Below, one piece after another: positions 4,236-5,569 of a DNA stretch of 5,569 bases. The position numbers were made by a program, and so were the translations under genes. The notes beneath the pieces were generated by a model that ran no database searches, was not told the origin of the DNA, and worked only from the letters and a program-made list of their open reading frames with translations. The stretch comes from Bacillota bacterium (GTDB taxonomy: Bacteria > Bacillota > Sulfobacillia > Symbiobacteriales > Symbiobacteriaceae), in NCBI GenBank assembly GCA_028287415.1, contig JAQBPS010000385.1, positions 1 to 5,569 of the forward strand. Reading direction: 5' to 3'. Numbering within the stretch: position 1 is the stretch's first letter; every line of letters begins with the position of its first letter.

Positions 4236-5569
4236 GCGTACGCAGTCGCCTGCTCCGGACTCAGCGACTGCCCCTGCGACCAGGCCGCCGCATAGGCCTC
4301 CTCCCCCAGCCGGGCTGCGGCCGCGGCCAGCAACTGTTCCCGATCCGCCAGTGCACCCGTGTCCGCACCCAGGCCGGAGGAGCGCCGGATGCGATCGGCC
4401 GCACCGACCAGGCAGACAGCTCGTTCCGCCTGCCCAACCGTGATCGCTATCGCCCCCATAATCTCAAGCGCAAAGGCGAGGCCACGTTTGAAGCGGGGCT
4501 CCCACAGGGGGAAGCTCTCCCGGCCCAGTGCCAGCGCCCGGGCCGGGTCACCCTCCAGGATGGCCAGGTGGGCCAGCCGGAGCAGCGAAAAGGGCAGCAC
4601 CCGGTCCCCGGCTGCGCGCCGGAGGGCCAGACATTCCTCATGAAGCGACCGCGCCCGCCGATAGTCGCCCTGGCCAATCAGGGCTTCGGCCAGATAGTAC
4701 AACGTGTGGCGGACCCAGACTCCGTCATCCACTGCCCGGAACAGGGTCAGGCTCTCCTCGAGCAGGGGCACTGCACGGTCAAGCTCGCCGGCAAGGTGTG
4801 CGGCCAGCCCCAGTACGATCAGGCAGCGTGCCTGGCCAAGCTGATCCCCAAGCATCACCCAGATTGCCAGCCCCGCTTCGCCTGAGCGAGCGGCGTCGCG
4901 AAAGTCGCCGTGACAGGTCGCCAGAGAGCCGGCCAGCGTCAGGGCCAGCGCACGCACAGGCGGATCGGCCGCCAGCGTCAGCAGCTCCGCCACCCGCTGG
5001 CGGCCCTCCTGCACATGGCCCCACGTATCCCAAAAGTGCAGCAGTGTCCAGGCCAGCCGAACGCCCCGCGCGGCGCCCACCTGTGTCGACCGGCACCCCT
5101 CGAGCGCAGCGCGCAAGTTGTCATGCTCTCGCTCCAGGCGGTCATACCCGACCGCCCACTGCGGCCCCCACTGCTGCGCGGCGACCGCTTGCGCCAGCGC
5201 CAGGCACCAGTCATAGTGACGGGAACGGACCGCCGTCTCTTCCCCGGCCGCCCGCAGCTTCTCCAGACCGTACTCCCGGAGGGTGTCCAGCATCCGGAAC
5301 CGCCGCTCACCGCCCTGTTCATCGGCGATGACGAGCGATTTATCAACCAGCCGATGGAGCAACGCCAGCACATCATCCTGCGGCAGATCCGCCTGTGCGC
5401 AGACCGTTTCCGCCGCCGCCAGCGTGAAACCGCCGGCAAAGACCGCAAGCCTGCGCCAGAGCGCTCTTTCCGGCTCCGGCAGCAGCTCGTGACTCCAGTC
5501 CACCGCACCCCGGAGGGTCTTCTGGCGGGGGGGTGCCGTGCGGCTGCCCGCCGTCAGCAGCCGGAATCG
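4220..5569 (-). CDS. AfsR/COG3903-type ATPase-TPR transcriptional regulator, C-terminal part
   Basis: The frame is open from the right edge to a TGA at 4222-4220, giving 449 visible residues; the true start and the nucleotide-binding domain lie outside. The visible part begins RFRLLTAGSRTAPPRQ, KTLRGAVDWSHELL, the conserved end of the NB-ARC/AAA-like ATPase module in COG3903 proteins of the SARP/LuxR/adenylate-cyclase class. A winged-helix segment follows (about 33-105: RRLAVFAGGFTL, LVDKSLV, FRMLDTLREYGLEKL). TPR-like helical pairs then run from about 205 to 395, clearest at 247-281, 287-321 and 326-360. The protein ends AYALGLG, where LuxR-type members would continue into a C-terminal HTH, so any DNA-binding or other effector domain should be N-terminal. 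The family are signal-responsive regulators; the ligand and targets are unknown. It lies 85 bp upstream of the SLH gene, beyond a terminator. Confidence 0.88.
   Translation of the reverse strand, partial: RFRLLTAGSRTAPPRQKTLRGAVDWSHELLPEPERALWRRLAVFAGGFTLAAAETVCAQADLPQDDVLALLHRLVDKSLVIADEQGGERRFRMLDTLREYGLEKLRAAGEETAVRSRHYDWCLALAQAVAAQQWGPQWAVGYDRLEREHDNLRAALEGCRSTQVGAARGVRLAWTLLHFWDTWGHVQEGRQRVAELLTLAADPPVRALALTLAGSLATCHGDFRDAARSGEAGLAIWVMLGDQLGQARCLIVLGLAAHLAGELDRAVPLLEESLTLFRAVDDGVWVRHTLYYLAEALIGQGDYRRARSLHEECLALRRAAGDRVLPFSLLRLAHLAILEGDPARALALGRESFPLWEPRFKRGLAFALEIMGAIAITVGQAERAVCLVGAADRIRRSSGLGADTGALADREQLLAAAAARLGEEAYAAAWSQGQSLSPEQATAYALGLG

Overview
The window is high in G+C, with strong Bacillota-type ribosome binding sites (AGGAGG cores at two gene starts) and a secreted protein carrying three S-layer homology (SLH) domains. 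This points to a high-GC, Gram-positive-type bacterium with an S-layer, such as Symbiobacterium or a thermophilic relative. The taxon is an inference from composition and gene content only.

All three recognisable genes lie on the minus strand. In transcription order they are: (1) the C-terminal 449 residues of a large AfsR/COG3903-type ATPase-TPR regulator (5569 to 4220, cut by the right edge); (2) a 977-residue SLH surface protein (4134 to 1201) with signal peptide, a cysteine-bearing collagen-like stretch, four Ig-like beta repeats, one further beta domain, an Ala-Pro linker and three SLH domains; and (3) after about 750 bases without an intact gene, the first 149 residues of a winged-helix DNA-binding protein (449 to 1, cut by the left edge), with its own promoter and ribosome binding site.

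The SLH gene sits between two direct copies, about 91 percent identical over 66 bp, of a segment containing a rho-independent terminator. The upstream copy includes the last codons and stop of the regulator gene; the downstream copy lies 14 bp past the SLH stop. Just beyond the downstream copy, on the opposite strand, is what looks like a broken DinB-like gene fragment that stops making sense where the repeat begins. Together these suggest that the SLH gene occupies a duplicated or rearranged, possibly unstable, chromosomal slot.

The gene-poor stretch 450-1111 holds several dyads: a 12-of-13 bp inverted repeat, a 10 bp inverted repeat nested around a second stem, a perfect 15-base palindrome and a 15 bp hairpin. 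I cannot assign them a function. I found no tRNA, rRNA, CRISPR array, complete insertion sequence or integrase. The features are those of a cell-surface locus with nearby regulators; no enzymatic pathway is visible.
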